A stretch of DNA of 64,000 bases from Leptospiraceae bacterium (GCA_024233865.1 JACKPA010000001.1:310001-374000); one strand, 5' to 3'; shown: positions 40,768-50,816, numbered from the stretch's first letter. Numbers and translations are program-made. The notes: generated by a model from the sequence alone, not told the origin.

Positions 40768-42618
40768 ATGATGAAAATAGAATTCTTACAAAATAGATTT
40801 ATTCCCCTACGATACAAGCTGATTTTTGTCAATTCTTCAATCATGATTGTCACTATGAGCATGATGATCTTTATTGCCACTTACTATTTTAAAGTTGATA
40901 GCGAGCTCCGAATTCGAGAAAATAATCTTATGATAACCGATGCAATCGGTGCAAGGCTAAACGCAGAATTTTCCTCTATTTTGCAAGGCGTACGTTTTAT
41001 TGTAAACAAAATGGAAGAAGCAGAAAAGGAAGAAGAAGTAAATATTGCAAAATACGATAAATATTATATATCTATCGGAATTTATAGATCAGAAGGCTAC
41101 GCTTTAGTCCCTTTAGAAATCGCCTACAACCAAGACATACTCACAATAACCGAACTATCAGCTTCTGATATAGAAAATCAAATACAAATCTATACCAAAC
41201 ACTTTCAAAAAGCTCTGGAAGGTGACGCAAACTTACAAAACTTCAGTCCGGGATTAAAAATTCCTTCTTTTGCCATTTCCATACCATACAAAAAAGAAGA
41301 AGGGCTATTGGTTATTGCTACCATAGACTACAAAAAAATCAGAGAATCTTTTGAAACAAAGGGAAGTATATCTCAAACTATTTTGGTTAATTCCTCTGGC
41401 AATGTTATTGGTCATCCCGATGAGAATATCATCATAAAAGGTGAAAATTTTTATGACTTCCCTATTGTCAAAAAAATGTTTAGCGAAAGTATCGGGAACG
41501 GACAAATTATTTTTGACAACAAGGGAGAAACTTTTATAGGTTCTTTCAAAAAAGTAGGTTTTGCAAGTGCAGGTGTAGTATCAATCATATCCAAAGACAA
41601 AGCACTCGAAGAAGTTTACAACATCCAAAGAAGAAATATTGTCATAATGATAATTGCCATTATGATCGTTTTTTTTGTTGTTTATAATTTCGCCAAGAAA
41701 ATCACAAAACCAATTCTTGATTTAATGGAAGCAACAAAAAGTATCAAAGAAGGAGAATTTTTGGTATCGATAAATACCCATTCACAAGATGAGATTGGTT
41801 CATTAGGAAAGGCTTTTCAAGAGATGGGAGTAGGACTATCCGAAAGGGAAAAAATCAAAGATGCCCTTTCTAAATTTGTAAATAAAGATATTGCAGAAAA
41901 AGCCTTAAAAGGTGAAATCAAATTGGGAGGTGAGAAGATGTCTTGTGTGATCTTCTTTTCTGATATACGTGGTTTTACAGCCATGTCAGAAAATATGTCT
42001 CCCGAAGAAGTAGTTGAGCTTTTGAATGAATACATGACACAGATGGTTAACTGCGTAAATCTTACCGATGGATATGTAGATAAGTTTATTGGAGATGCTA
42101 TAATGGCAACTTGGGGTGTTCCTATTTCCAAAGGAAATGACGCAGAAAATGCCATCAACGGAGCATTGCTTATGCGTTATACTCTAATGGACATGAACAA
42201 AAGACGTAAGGCTAAAGGCAAGCAAGAAGTTCGAATGGGTTGTGGTTTAAATTATGGTCCGGTAGTTGCCGGTCAAATTGGGTCGTATGAAAAGCTACAG
42301 TATACGGTAATTGGTGACAGCGTAAACCTGGCATCTAGAGTTGAAGCATTAAACAAGCCTTTTGGAACAGATATATTGATAACTCAGGATTTATATGACC
42401 AAATAAAAGAAATATACCATGTAGAAAAGATGCGACAAATCAAGGTAAAGGGGAAAAGTGAACCACAAACAATCTACGCAGTACTAGGAAGACAAGACGA
42501 TACGGATGCACCTACAACCGTAGAAGAACTTAGAAAACTTGTTGGGATAGAATTTAAGCCAGAGTCTGCGGTTAAAGCAAATCATGGCGAAGAAGAAGTC
42601 AAATACGAGATATTGTAA
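40768..42618 (+). CDS. Membrane-bound class III adenylate/guanylate cyclase
   Basis: A 616-residue signalling enzyme. TM helix 1 (about 18-38) is followed by an extracytoplasmic Cache-like sensing domain (about 40-285), TM2 (about 290-310), a HAMP domain (about 311-362) and a class III cyclase domain (about 380-585). Catalytic features are visible: CVIFFSDIRGFTAMSE (metal Asp), DKFIGDAIMATWG (second metal Asp), and QYTVIGDSVNLASRVEAL. It makes cAMP or cGMP in response to an external ligand. The stop is 3 bases before the FecR-domain gene, so they are co-transcribed. This cyclase-FecR order is familiar from leptospiral genomes. Confidence 0.94.
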   Translation: MMKIEFLQNRFIPLRYKLIFVNSSIMIVTMSMMIFIATYYFKVDSELRIRENNLMITDAIGARLNAEFSSILQGVRFIVNKMEEAEKEEEVNIAKYDKYYISIGIYRSEGYALVPLEIAYNQDILTITELSASDIENQIQIYTKHFQKALEGDANLQNFSPGLKIPSFAISIPYKKEEGLLVIATIDYKKIRESFETKGSISQTILVNSSGNVIGHPDENIIIKGENFYDFPIVKKMFSESIGNGQIIFDNKGETFIGSFKKVGFASAGVVSIISKDKALEEVYNIQRRNIVIMIIAIMIVFFVVYNFAKKITKPILDLMEATKSIKEGEFLVSINTHSQDEIGSLGKAFQEMGVGLSEREKIKDALSKFVNKDIAEKALKGEIKLGGEKMSCVIFFSDIRGFTAMSENMSPEEVVELLNEYMTQMVNCVNLTDGYVDKFIGDAIMATWGVPISKGNDAENAINGALLMRYTLMDMNKRRKAKGKQEVRMGCGLNYGPVVAGQIGSYEKLQYTVIGDSVNLASRVEALNKPFGTDILITQDLYDQIKEIYHVEKMRQIKVKGKSEPQTIYAVLGRQDDTDAPTTVEELRKLVGIEFKPESAVKANHGEEEVKYEIL

Positions 42619-43453
42619 ATCATGACTCAGCGTATAGAACAAAAAATAACCTTACCTTCGGTTTCTGCGATTACAAATAGAAACCAACTAAAACTAACGG
42701 AAGAAAGTAAGTGGTATTCTGATCAATATAAAACCAATGTAGGAACAATTATTATAATACTTCTATTATCCTTATATCTTCTATGGGATACTACACGAGA
42801 CTCTGACATAGGTAATCGAAAACCAATCGGAAAAGTTGCTTCAACAATTAACGACATAGAGCGTAAATTAGGTGCAAGGGTAGTCTGGAAATCTATAGAA
42901 AGAAATAATACAATTTACAACTACGACAGTATACGCACCAATTCAATTTCAAGAACAACCGTTGAGTTAAACGATAAGACAAAAGTTTCTTTGGCTGAAG
43001 ATACAATGGTTTTTATCAACACAAATCCGGAAAAATTGGACATTAACTTTATCCGTGGTGAAATTAGTGTTGATACCATGAATCGGAAAAAATCAGAGGT
43101 TGAGAAAATCAATATCGTTCATGGAAAAGAAGTCATTAAACTTGGTAAAACAAACCTAAACTTATCCAGACCAACTATAAACTCTTCTGTTAAATTGGAA
43201 CTAAAGGAAGGAGATGCTAAACTAGAAAAAGATGGTAAAGAAACTTCTCTAAAAAAAGGAGAGATAGTTGTATCAAAAGGTAATTCAACCAGCATATTGC
43301 CCATACAACAAAATATTTCCAAAGAAAACAAACCTTTCCAAAAAGCAAAAAATGAATATTTTAGACCCAAAACAAAGAAAATTAAAAAGATAAAAAACAA
43401 ACAACCGCTTAAACTAGCAAATAATAACATAAAACAAAAAATCAATAATCCAA

Positions 43454-44501
43454 GAAATATTCGCTCATGTGGTATTTTGTGTGACACCACATAAAATACG
43501 TAGAAACTCCAACGTAACTTTTTTTAAATTGTGAGCCCATTCATGCATAGCAAGATACTGTTGAAGATATTTCTTGTTTACACCACGAAAAGGACGAAGG
43601 AAATTACGTAAACCTGTCCATAGCCCCTCTATGGTGTTGGAATGAACCTCACGTATTCCATCACCATCATCATCTCGTGCCCACTCACGTTTACCAGGTG
43701 CATGACAAACAGTTAAATGTATACGCTGTGATTCAGACAAATAATTATAGGCACCCCATTCATCAGTATTGATAGTTGTATTATCCATGGTTGCATCTAA
43801 AACAGAGGATTCAAGATCCTTTCTTCCACTATTTTTTTTAGAATTAATTGAATCTGACCACTTTCTCGCCCAACGATTCCCAACACGGGAGGACGATCTG
43901 TATCCCAAGTGCCATGACCTCGTGTTTTATTAGCACGTACGCGTGGTGGGTCGTCTGGTTTTGGGTGTAAAACACCTTTTTCACCTGCATTTTGATACAT
44001 CTCATCTACTTCCACAACGTCGTCTGTTAAAGGCTTACGAACACAAGCCTGTGATGAAAACTCCTGCATTTTGTGCCTACGATTAAGTAAAGTACTATAG
44101 TCTATATCCAGTTCCTTGGCTAGATGCAGAGTTGATATCCCCTGGGAAAAGCCTTTTAAAATATGTACTATCATAGAGCAGTTATAGTGTGTACCTTGCC
44201 ATATTGTCTTAGAAAATGCGTTATAGATTCGATTACATGAGCAGTGAAAATATAATACTGGTTCTCGGTCTCTTCTGTGAACCTTTGATTGCTCAACAGG
44301 AGAATTGCAATCTGGACAAGATAAACCTTTAGGATGCAAAATTTGAACAAGATAATCGTAACATTTCTGTTCATCCATCAATTCGACTGTTGAAAAAATG
44401 ATCATTAATTCCACCTTTAGCAAAATTATTAAAAATCATCATTGACTATAAAAATTATATTGTCAAGCGTTCACACGATTCCCAATATGAGCGGAAATAT
44501 T
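43454..44501. mobile_element. IS1595-family insertion sequence with 8-bp target duplication
   Basis: The element spans 43462-44493 (1032 bp) and is flanked by GAAATATT at 43454-43461 and 44494-44501, a perfect 8-bp direct repeat as expected for IS1595. The imperfect ends share CGCTCAT...GTGTGA in inverted orientation. It carries one ISXO2-like transposase gene on the minus strand, which needs a frameshift. The insertion lies within fecR, antiparallel to it. Confidence 0.92.
43465..44405 (-). CDS. ISXO2-like (IS1595) transposase in two overlapping frames
   Basis: The first frame (ATG 44405, AAAGGTGG site) carries the zinc-binding N-terminus (CPDCNSPVEQ and HCSCN), the helix-turn-helix DYSTLLNRRHKMQ, and the first catalytic Asp in DDVVEVDEMY. 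The second frame continues with NTTINTDEWGAYNYL (second Asp), EWARDDDGDGIREVHSNTIE and GLRNFLRPFRGVNKKYL to a stop at 43465. The frames meet at a run of eight A on the coding strand (43832-43839), where a -1 shift on A-AAA-AAA would join them. This is either programmed frameshifting or a one-base change in the run. Confidence 0.85.
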
Positions 44502-45123
44502 AACCCGGAAAATAGTACGGTTCATATTAGCTCACCTATTGATGGATCAATTGTAAACATAGATGAAGTAGGACTTCTTCTTTTAAGGTGGGAAAAGTTA
44601 CAAAACGCTAAAGACTATCAAATAAGACTTACTCGTTTGAAAGATGATTTTGTTATAATAAATAAAATTGTCGAAAACGATACATATCGAGTTAAAGATA
44701 TTCGTAACCTTGCTTCAGGACAATACAAATTTTCTGTGCAAGCAAGCCTAAATGGGATGTCTGTAATCACCAAACCAAGTGTAAGTAATTTTACGATTCA
44801 ATCACCACCTATAAAAATAAACTTTCCAAAAGACAAGAGTAAAATTGACATTGGAAATATGGAACATTTTACTTTCTCTTGGGATAGGAAGAAATACGTT
44901 GATATGTATGAAATTCAATTGATTCGACAAAAGGAGCAAACTGTAGTTTTAAAAAAATTGGTATCCGCAAATAGATTTACCATTAAAGACTTTTCTTTAC
45001 TCAAACAAGGTAAATACAAATTCTCCGTTGGAGCAAAAGGTAGAAGTGAAAAAACCGTACATTCATTTGAAATATATTTGGAAAATATTGATACGATTCA
45101 ATACAAAACTCCACAAAAAATAT

Positions 45124-46146
45124 TTGTGGAATAAAGTTGGGTTTTGTTTAATTGTAATTGTGTCTAGTGGTATCTATTCCCAAGAGCCAAAGAAGATATC
45201 TATTGCTTGGAAAAAAGTGCCAAGGGCAATTTCATACAAGGTGGAAGTAAAAAATGAATTGGACAATATCGTTTTTGAAAAAGAAACAAAGGAAACATTG
45301 GTAGATGTAATACTTCCACCAGGAAAATACCAAAAAAGAGTTTCTATCATAGACAAAACGAGTGATATTCATTTTGCAGAATGGTCTCCCTTAGAAATTA
45401 TTTCTAAGACAGTAAATGAACAACCCAAAACCAAAATTCCTTTAGAATGGAAAGAAATTCCGAATGCAACTTCTTATGTAGTAGAGATCAAAGATCAAGA
45501 TAATAAAGTTGTCGCAAAGGAAAAAACTACGTCTACAAAGATTGAAATTGAACTTCCACCAGGCAAATATAAAAAAAGAATTTTTGTTCAAGTTAAGACA
45601 AAGGAATATATTCCATCAGAATGGAGTGACTTGGAACTTGTTCAAAAAAAAAGCTTTTGGCAAAAACACGATGTTGTGATACGTTCCCTTGCTTTTCCTG
45701 GTTGGGGACAGGTTTATGCAGCACCAAAATACCAGCAACCAAAATATCGACCACGCGGTTATATTTATATGAGTCTTAGTGCATTGCTTCTTGGATTTTA
45801 TTTTTATAATAGAAATGAGTATTCAAAAGAACAAAAGGAATTCCAGCAACTTGCCAATAATAGTATTTTGTTTAGTACATTGGGTGGAAATTCTCTATAC
45901 AACATTCAAGATGCATATAATTTTTATATAATGAATCAGCTAAATGCCAAACAAAACCATGCAAATAAAATATCCCAAAGAGGAAGCCAAGCATTGGCAG
46001 CCATTCTCTTGATATACACAATCCAGCTATTAGACTCCATTAAAATTCAGTATTTTGATTTACCTAAGCTTTCTGCAAATGTAACAAAAAAGGATAATTT
46101 ATTTCCGGAATACTACTATACCATAGCCTTGGAATTTGACTTTTAA
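45124..46146 (+). CDS. DUF5683-like envelope protein with fibronectin-like repeats
   Basis: A protein of about 340 residues. It has a signal-like segment (VGFCLIVIVSSGIYSQ) and two repeats of the type ISIAWKKVPRAISYKVEVK...LPPGKYQKR and IPLEWKEIPNATSYVVEIK...LPPGKYKKR. A region with SLAFPGWGQVYAAPKY and two hydrophobic segments follows, matching the DUF5683 pattern. It is probably an inner-membrane or periplasmic protein partnering the FecR protein, whose C-terminal repeats are alike. The frame opens at 45028 inside fecR; the TTG at 45124, overlapping the fecR stop, puts the signal segment at the N-terminus and is my choice, though no strong ribosome site is visible. Confidence 0.75.
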   Translation: MWNKVGFCLIVIVSSGIYSQEPKKISIAWKKVPRAISYKVEVKNELDNIVFEKETKETLVDVILPPGKYQKRVSIIDKTSDIHFAEWSPLEIISKTVNEQPKTKIPLEWKEIPNATSYVVEIKDQDNKVVAKEKTTSTKIEIELPPGKYKKRIFVQVKTKEYIPSEWSDLELVQKKSFWQKHDVVIRSLAFPGWGQVYAAPKYQQPKYRPRGYIYMSLSALLLGFYFYNRNEYSKEQKEFQQLANNSILFSTLGGNSLYNIQDAYNFYIMNQLNAKQNHANKISQRGSQALAAILLIYTIQLLDSIKIQYFDLPKLSANVTKKDNLFPEYYYTIALEFDF

Positions 46147-46263
46147 AAACCATTAGAGTTTACAGGAAATAATTTTAAATTTTGCTTTGGTTTGTGGTGC
46201 TTCAAATGAAAGATGAAGGTCTGATTTATTAGTCTGAAATAAATTTTATTCTCATACTTTCAC

Positions 46264-46554
46264 CTAAGAACACTGCTTGGCGAGTTCCGACATCATTTTA
46301 GCCCTACCTGTAATCCCTTCTTCTGAGTAGATAGAGGAAAGATGAAGAAGGTTGGGAATATGATACTTGTTCCTAAGATACAAACATTCTCCGAGATTTG
46401 CAGCTTTGTGATTCTTACCGACTTTTTTATAGGCAACAGAAAGTTGGTACAATCCTTCATGCTCAAAGGGATAGGCATAGAGGTAATTTTCTCCGGCATA
46501 AAGCCAATCCCCAAAACCCCTGCCATAGCTACCAAAGACTTCCCATAAGATCAC
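46264..46554 (-). pseudogene. TPR-like C-terminal fragment
   Basis: A 96-codon frame with a helical repeat pattern: GENYLYAYPFEHEGLYQLSV, AYKKVGKNHKAANLGECLYL and the following HIPNLLHLSSIYSEEG. This looks like the last three tetratricopeptide-like units of a larger protein whose 5' part is gone. A transposase remnant lies directly upstream of it. Forty-four bases of its 5' region recur at 55484-55527, so it has taken part in local duplications. Confidence 0.5.
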
Positions 46555-46638
46555 TTGAACAAAACTGCTTTCAAAAGAAGAAATTCCAGGTAATATTTAA
46601 GGCAGCGGTAACCAAAGTTGGTATTACCAAAAATGTAA

Positions 46639-46827
46639 CATTACAAAGATTATAGAGATAACAAGCAGAAGGTTATGACATTGGAACATGAAGAATATAT
46701 CAGGCGATTTCTTCAGCATGTTGTCCCGTCTGGGTTTATGCGAATCAGGTATTATGGAATTTTAGCTAATCCTCGTAGGAAGAAGCTATTGCCGGTTTGT
46801 CAAATTCTTACAAGAATCAACCATTAA
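46639..46827 (+). pseudogene. C-terminal fragment of an IS91-family transposase
   Basis: It encodes HYKDYRDNKQKVMTLEHEEY, IRRFLQHVVPSGFMRIRYYG and ILANPRRKKLLPVCQIL to a TAA. This is the C-terminal block of IS91 transposases and is almost identical in DNA to 15554-15681. It retains the residues after YYGIL that the other copy has lost. Its end overlaps the last bases of the molybdopterin oxidoreductase gene. Confidence 0.85.
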
Positions 46828-49019
46828 ATAGGAATCAACTTTGCCGGAATATATTTGTGGTACGGTGTTTTGGAAAACGGATCGCAATGAGAAATTCCCG
46901 TCAACATATTGACTCTAACACCAGGTGTCGCTTGATTCGTTTCTTCCATATTTTTTAAGTTCAATCCTTTTTCCGCATAGCTCATTCCATAACCATGGGG
47001 AAGTGAAATAAACCCAAGGGAAGCAGAATCAACGTATTCTATTGTAACTTCGGCTTTTCCGAATGGAGTTTCGCAGACTGCTTTTTTTCCGTCTATTAAT
47101 CCGTATTTTTGTGCATCTTCCGGATGAATGTGTAAAGCTCCGTTTTTATCCGATTTTCTCCATTCCGGATTGCGAATAATATGATTGGCGTTGTAAGACC
47201 TTCTCTCTCCAGCCATTAAAATAAACGGATATTCTTTTCCATTATTTTCTTTGTTTAAATCATCAGATAATTCTTTCAAACTCTCTATCATTTCGGGAAT
47301 ATAGAGGTGAATCTTTTTGTCCTTGTGCTTCATAAAATAACCAGACCATAGATCGGAATATTCGTGTATGCTAATCGTGGTTGGACCTTCCAGTATCTTT
47401 TCAAATAACGCATCTCCGAGGGTCTGCCCTTGTTTAGGTTTGATTCCGGCACGCATAACCGCTTCGGAATGAACACTCGCATACCTTCGAATGAGCAAAT
47501 ACAAAGGACTGAGTACAAGTCTGCCAGGCTCATCCAATTTATCTTGGAATTTCTGTAGGGGTTGTGTAGGCTTTTCACCCATTGCAGAAACAAGTCGATT
47601 ATAAATCTCGCTTTCCGTAAGCGTATTGGGGAGAGGTTCGAGAATCGGCTTTCTTAAGTGAAAATGGTTTTCAGGAAAACCAAAATTAAAGAATGATGCT
47701 TCCCACTTTTCAAATTGCGAGCTCGCAGGCAAAACATAATGAGATAACCTTGCGGTTTCCGTAAATGCCGTATCAATGGTAACCAGAAGTTCCAACTTGC
47801 TAAAAGCCTTAAAGTAAGCTTTTGAGTCCGCAGCAGTTACCAAAGGATTGCTGCTATCTACAATGAGTCCTCTGATTCTACCCGGATGATCCGTATCGAT
47901 TTCGAGGGGTAAAACATTGGGCGGATAAATTCCAGAGATAGGAAACATTCCAGTGACTGCTGTTTTCCAGCTATAATCTCCGTTTTCATCCGGTTCGGAA
48001 TGCCCAATTAAAGGAGCAGGAGACGTATGCAAAACAACCGTTCCTTGTCTTCCGAAATTCCCAGTGAGAATCCATAATAGCTTTTCCAGATAGCTATTCA
48101 AAGTGGTATGCAGGCTCTGCTCAAGTCCGAGGTCATGACGCACAACTACGTTTTTTGCTTTGTGAATACGATTTGCCAGGTCCTGCAGAGCATTTGGTTC
48201 GACTCCAGCTTGTTTACAAAAATCCGAGATCGGAATGTTCCGCAGAACGGCTTCCAATTCTGTCCACCCGACTGTTTTACTTTGAATAAAATCCATATCC
48301 ACATAGTTATTGCGGGTAAGAATAGACAAGAGAGCTGCCAATAAATAAGCGTCCTGACCGGGCTTTACGGAAATGTGCAGATCAGCCATCTCTGCCGTTT
48401 TGGTTCGTTTTGGATCGATCACAACCATTTGTCGGTTCGGATCGTTTTGTATGTCTTTTAATACGTTTCTGGATTGAGGAAATCCATGTGCCATCCAGGG
48501 ATTTGTACCAATAAATACTACCAGATCAGCGTGTTTGATCTGATCGGCTGTTGCGTGCACATCCTGACCACCAAAGAGTTTTCCCATAACCCAGAAATCT
48601 CCCGTTTTCTCTTGTGCAAGAGAGGAATAAACGTATCGAGTTCCCATCGCTTTTCGTAAAAAGCTTCCGTGCATTCCTTGCAAATGATTCCCTTGCCCTC
48701 CTCCTCCGTAATAGGCAAGAGCTTTCCCCGTATGAGTACCACGTATTTCCAAAAGTTTTTCCGCAATTTCCTCTATCGCTTGATCCCAAGAAATTTCTTG
48801 GAAGCTTCCGTCTGATTGCTTTTTAAGAGGTGATGTGAGTCGAAGAGAGTGATTTTGGTAATAGTTCAATCGACCCGGTTTTTGGCAAACATAGCCCTCG
48901 CTAGCCGGATGAGCCTTGTGCCCTTTAAACGATTTAAACTCTCGGTTTTCGACTTGGATTTCGATTCCACAATTATTGTCACATAAAATACAGGAGCTAA
49001 CTGCTTTGTAAGAGGTCAT
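46824..49019 (-). CDS. Molybdopterin-dependent oxidoreductase (DMSO reductase/formate dehydrogenase family)
   Basis: A 731-residue protein with an N-terminal [4Fe-4S] site (CILCDNNCGIEI and GYVCQKPGRLNYY), then the bis-MGD domains: YGGGGQGNHL, VVFIGTNPWMAHGF, VVIDPKRTKTAEMADLH and PGQDAYLLAALL. The C-terminal dinucleotide-binding barrel contains GERRSYNANHIIRNP and HPEDAQKYGL. There is no Tat signal, so the enzyme is probably cytoplasmic. The substrate is not clear; the layout is that of the stand-alone FdhA/nitrate-reductase-like group. It is not next to electron-transfer subunits. G+C content looks higher than in its neighbours. Confidence 0.9.
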   Translation of the reverse strand: MTSYKAVSSCILCDNNCGIEIQVENREFKSFKGHKAHPASEGYVCQKPGRLNYYQNHSLRLTSPLKKQSDGSFQEISWDQAIEEIAEKLLEIRGTHTGKALAYYGGGGQGNHLQGMHGSFLRKAMGTRYVYSSLAQEKTGDFWVMGKLFGGQDVHATADQIKHADLVVFIGTNPWMAHGFPQSRNVLKDIQNDPNRQMVVIDPKRTKTAEMADLHISVKPGQDAYLLAALLSILTRNNYVDMDFIQSKTVGWTELEAVLRNIPISDFCKQAGVEPNALQDLANRIHKAKNVVVRHDLGLEQSLHTTLNSYLEKLLWILTGNFGRQGTVVLHTSPAPLIGHSEPDENGDYSWKTAVTGMFPISGIYPPNVLPLEIDTDHPGRIRGLIVDSSNPLVTAADSKAYFKAFSKLELLVTIDTAFTETARLSHYVLPASSQFEKWEASFFNFGFPENHFHLRKPILEPLPNTLTESEIYNRLVSAMGEKPTQPLQKFQDKLDEPGRLVLSPLYLLIRRYASVHSEAVMRAGIKPKQGQTLGDALFEKILEGPTTISIHEYSDLWSGYFMKHKDKKIHLYIPEMIESLKELSDDLNKENNGKEYPFILMAGERRSYNANHIIRNPEWRKSDKNGALHIHPEDAQKYGLIDGKKAVCETPFGKAEVTIEYVDSASLGFISLPHGYGMSYAEKGLNLKNMEETNQATPGVRVNMLTGISHCDPFSKTPYHKYIPAKLIPI

Positions 49020-49044
49020 GGTTGTTTCCTTTTAGTATTTATTT

Positions 49045-49197
49045 AACGTGAGTTCGATATAAAATTTTTATTTTCACTTAAAGGGCAACCACCGGGGGAT
49101 TGCCCTTACAAAGCCTGTGGTATTTTCGAGCGTAGGGGTGAACCCCTGTGTTCACCCTTCTTATTTTTATAACATTATCTTACGTCGAACTCACGTT
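49045..49197. mobile_element. MITE copy 2 (153 bp)
   Basis: Perfect 13-bp inverted ends AACGTGAGTTCGA and TCGAACTCACGTT, flanked on both sides by the 5-bp direct repeat TATTT. Inside are two hairpins (GGCAACCACCGGGGGATTGCC and GGGGTGAACCCC...TTCACCC). It has no coding capacity. It corresponds in inverse orientation to the copy at 36670-36812. Confidence 0.88.
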
Positions 49198-49294
49198 TAT
49201 TTAGGAACAACATAATTTGGTAGACAAATTTGTCTACCAAAAAATACAATGAATTTTATTATTTTCTTTTATCCCAATTAGCAAATCGCTTAAG

Positions 49295-49753
49295 CTATTC
49301 CATTAGATAAACCATCTTGATGGTAATCGTTTTTTTTCCAGAATCTAATTGAAACTCTGCTTTTTCATAATTCGGGGGACCAAAGTTTGATTTTGGATTA
49401 TTTGAAAAACCATAGCCTTCTTTTGGTATTCCTATTAAGTTTTTATCCAACTTTTTATTTCCATTTTCGTCGTGGAAAATGGCAGCAGCGTATTTTCCGC
49501 AAGGGATTTTACTGATTAGAATGGATGGCTCCGGAATGCTGATTTTAGAGTCAACATTTTTAAAGATATATTTATCATCCGGAAAACCCTTGTGATTTTT
49601 ATTGTAGATGCCAAGCATAACGGAACCTTTTTGGTTTTTTAAACCGCTAACCTTGACTTCCAACTCACAACTTTTGCTACCTTCTTGGGCGTATAAAAAG
49701 TTAAAGCCCAAAAATCCAATTGTAAAATATATAAATAGTAATTTTGTTTTCAT
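49295..49753 (-). CDS. DUF2141 protein, secreted (cluster member 4)
   Basis: A protein of about 152 residues with a cleavable signal peptide (KLLFIYFTIGFLGFNFLYAQ). The DUF2141 domain follows: ELEVKVSGLKNQKGSVMLGI, PCGKYAAAIFHDENGNKKLD, GIPKEGYGFSNNP and a closing strand. The D-E-N-G-N-x-x-L-D loop may bind a metal ion, which is inference. The ATG at 49753 has a GAGG site and starts with the signal peptide, so it is preferred over 49801. It is the last of four paralogues in one operon and the only one without a lipobox. Confidence 0.88.
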   Translation of the reverse strand: MKTKLLFIYFTIGFLGFNFLYAQEGSKSCELEVKVSGLKNQKGSVMLGIYNKNHKGFPDDKYIFKNVDSKISIPEPSILISKIPCGKYAAAIFHDENGNKKLDKNLIGIPKEGYGFSNNPKSNFGPPNYEKAEFQLDSGKKTITIKMVYLME

Positions 49754-49787
49754 TTTTTTCCTCGTTTTTAATTCAAATTTATGACTA

Positions 49788-50234
49788 TCATGGATAGGCA
49801 ATCTGAATTTCTACCTTTTTGCTTTTGCCTAATACCAAAAAATTAGAAGTTTCCCATGTAGGAAAACCTTTAGGATTATTGCTGGCTCCTACTCCTTCTT
49901 TGGGAACACCGGATTTAAAGGTATCTAATGCTCCATTCCCGTTTTCATCGTGGAAGACTAATATTGCATATCTAGCGGGAGCCAGTTTTCCTTTGACAAT
50001 AAAAACCATATCGGGTGTATAAGCTTTCCGATAGGCGATTATGATTGCCTTTTCGGCTTTTAAAAATCTATCTTTAGAATCATAAACTGCTACGTTGACG
50101 TTTCCTCCTTCACTTCTCACACCCTTTACAACTATCTGCAACTCGGTTTCTAAATTTTTTGGTTCAAAAACCTTTTCAGCAGAACTACAACCATAGACCA
50201 ATAAAGCAATTATCATTATTATTTTATATTTCAT
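49788..50234 (-). CDS. DUF2141 lipoprotein (cluster member 3)
   Basis: A protein of about 148 residues with lipobox LVYGC after a short hydrophobic segment. A DUF2141 domain with LQIVVKGVRSEGGNVNVAVYD, FHDENGNGALD and GVPKEGVGASNNPKG follows. The ATG at 50234 has GGAG upstream and is preferred over the TTG at 50249. It lies 9 bases after the end of the previous paralogue, in the same operon. Confidence 0.88.
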   Translation of the reverse strand: MKYKIIMIIALLVYGCSSAEKVFEPKNLETELQIVVKGVRSEGGNVNVAVYDSKDRFLKAEKAIIIAYRKAYTPDMVFIVKGKLAPARYAILVFHDENGNGALDTFKSGVPKEGVGASNNPKGFPTWETSNFLVLGKSKKVEIQIAYP

Positions 50235-50258
50235 AGTATTTTTCTCCAAAGAATATTT

Positions 50259-50807
50259 TTATTGACTTGCAGCCAAACCAATCGGTACCAATACAAATAA
50301 CAATCCGTATCTGGCATAGAGATAAAAAACGTTTAACTCTATATTTTGTTGGCTTGAGTCAAGATAAAATGACGCATCTCCAAACTTTGGTTGCGTAACA
50401 ACAGCTCGGTTGTAAGAAGAATAGCCATATCCTTCTACAGCCCATCTAGGAACAAAGTACAAACACTCATTTTCAGGAAGCGTATAATCTAACTTTCCAT
50501 TTGAGTTCTCGTCGTGCAAAACGGCAATGGCGTATTTTCCATAGGGTAAATCCGGTATGGAAACGGATAACGATTTATCCAAATTTGCTGGTATTGTATA
50601 GCTTATATAGCCTTTTTGAGGGTTCAAAGGAAAAGACGATTCCATATAATCGGAATATAAAACAATTTGGACATGACCTTTATTGTTTCGGAGACCACTA
50701 ATCTTAATGGTAAGTTCTCCTTTCTGTGTTGGGTCTACCTTTTTCTCTACGGTAGAACTGCAATACACTGCAAATAGCACAATCAAAAGAATATATTTTC
50801 TGGACAT
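50259..50807 (-). CDS. DUF2141 lipoprotein (cluster member 2)
   Basis: A 182-residue protein with lipobox FAVYC. The DUF2141 core is LTIKISGLRNNKGHVQIVLY, DLPYGKYAIAVLHDENSNGKLD and VEGYGYSSYNR. A C-terminal hydrophobic stretch (YGLLFVLVPIGLAAS) could be a membrane anchor. There is a GGAGG site before the ATG. It is close in sequence to cluster member 1, suggesting that these two arose by the latest duplication. Confidence 0.88.
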   Translation of the reverse strand: MSRKYILLIVLFAVYCSSTVEKKVDPTQKGELTIKISGLRNNKGHVQIVLYSDYMESSFPLNPQKGYISYTIPANLDKSLSVSIPDLPYGKYAIAVLHDENSNGKLDYTLPENECLYFVPRWAVEGYGYSSYNRAVVTQPKFGDASFYLDSSQQNIELNVFYLYARYGLLFVLVPIGLAASQ

Positions 50808-50816
50808 AATTTCCTC

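Larger units (their letters stand above)
42622..45134 (+). pseudogene. FecR-domain membrane protein gene interrupted by an IS1595-like element
   Basis: The two exon-like parts, 42622-43461 and 44502-45134, join in one frame (NNPRNI then NPENSTVHISS) when the IS and one copy of its 8-bp target repeat are removed, giving 490 residues. The protein would have one TM helix (about 40-58) and a FecR domain (VWKSIERNNTIYNYDSIRT, DINFIRGEISVD). A Lys-rich linker and two fibronectin-like repeats with SW/RW...YEIQL patterns follow. Now translation from the normal start stops inside the IS at 43494. It follows the adenylate cyclase by 3 bases and precedes the DUF5683-like gene. Confidence 0.92.
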
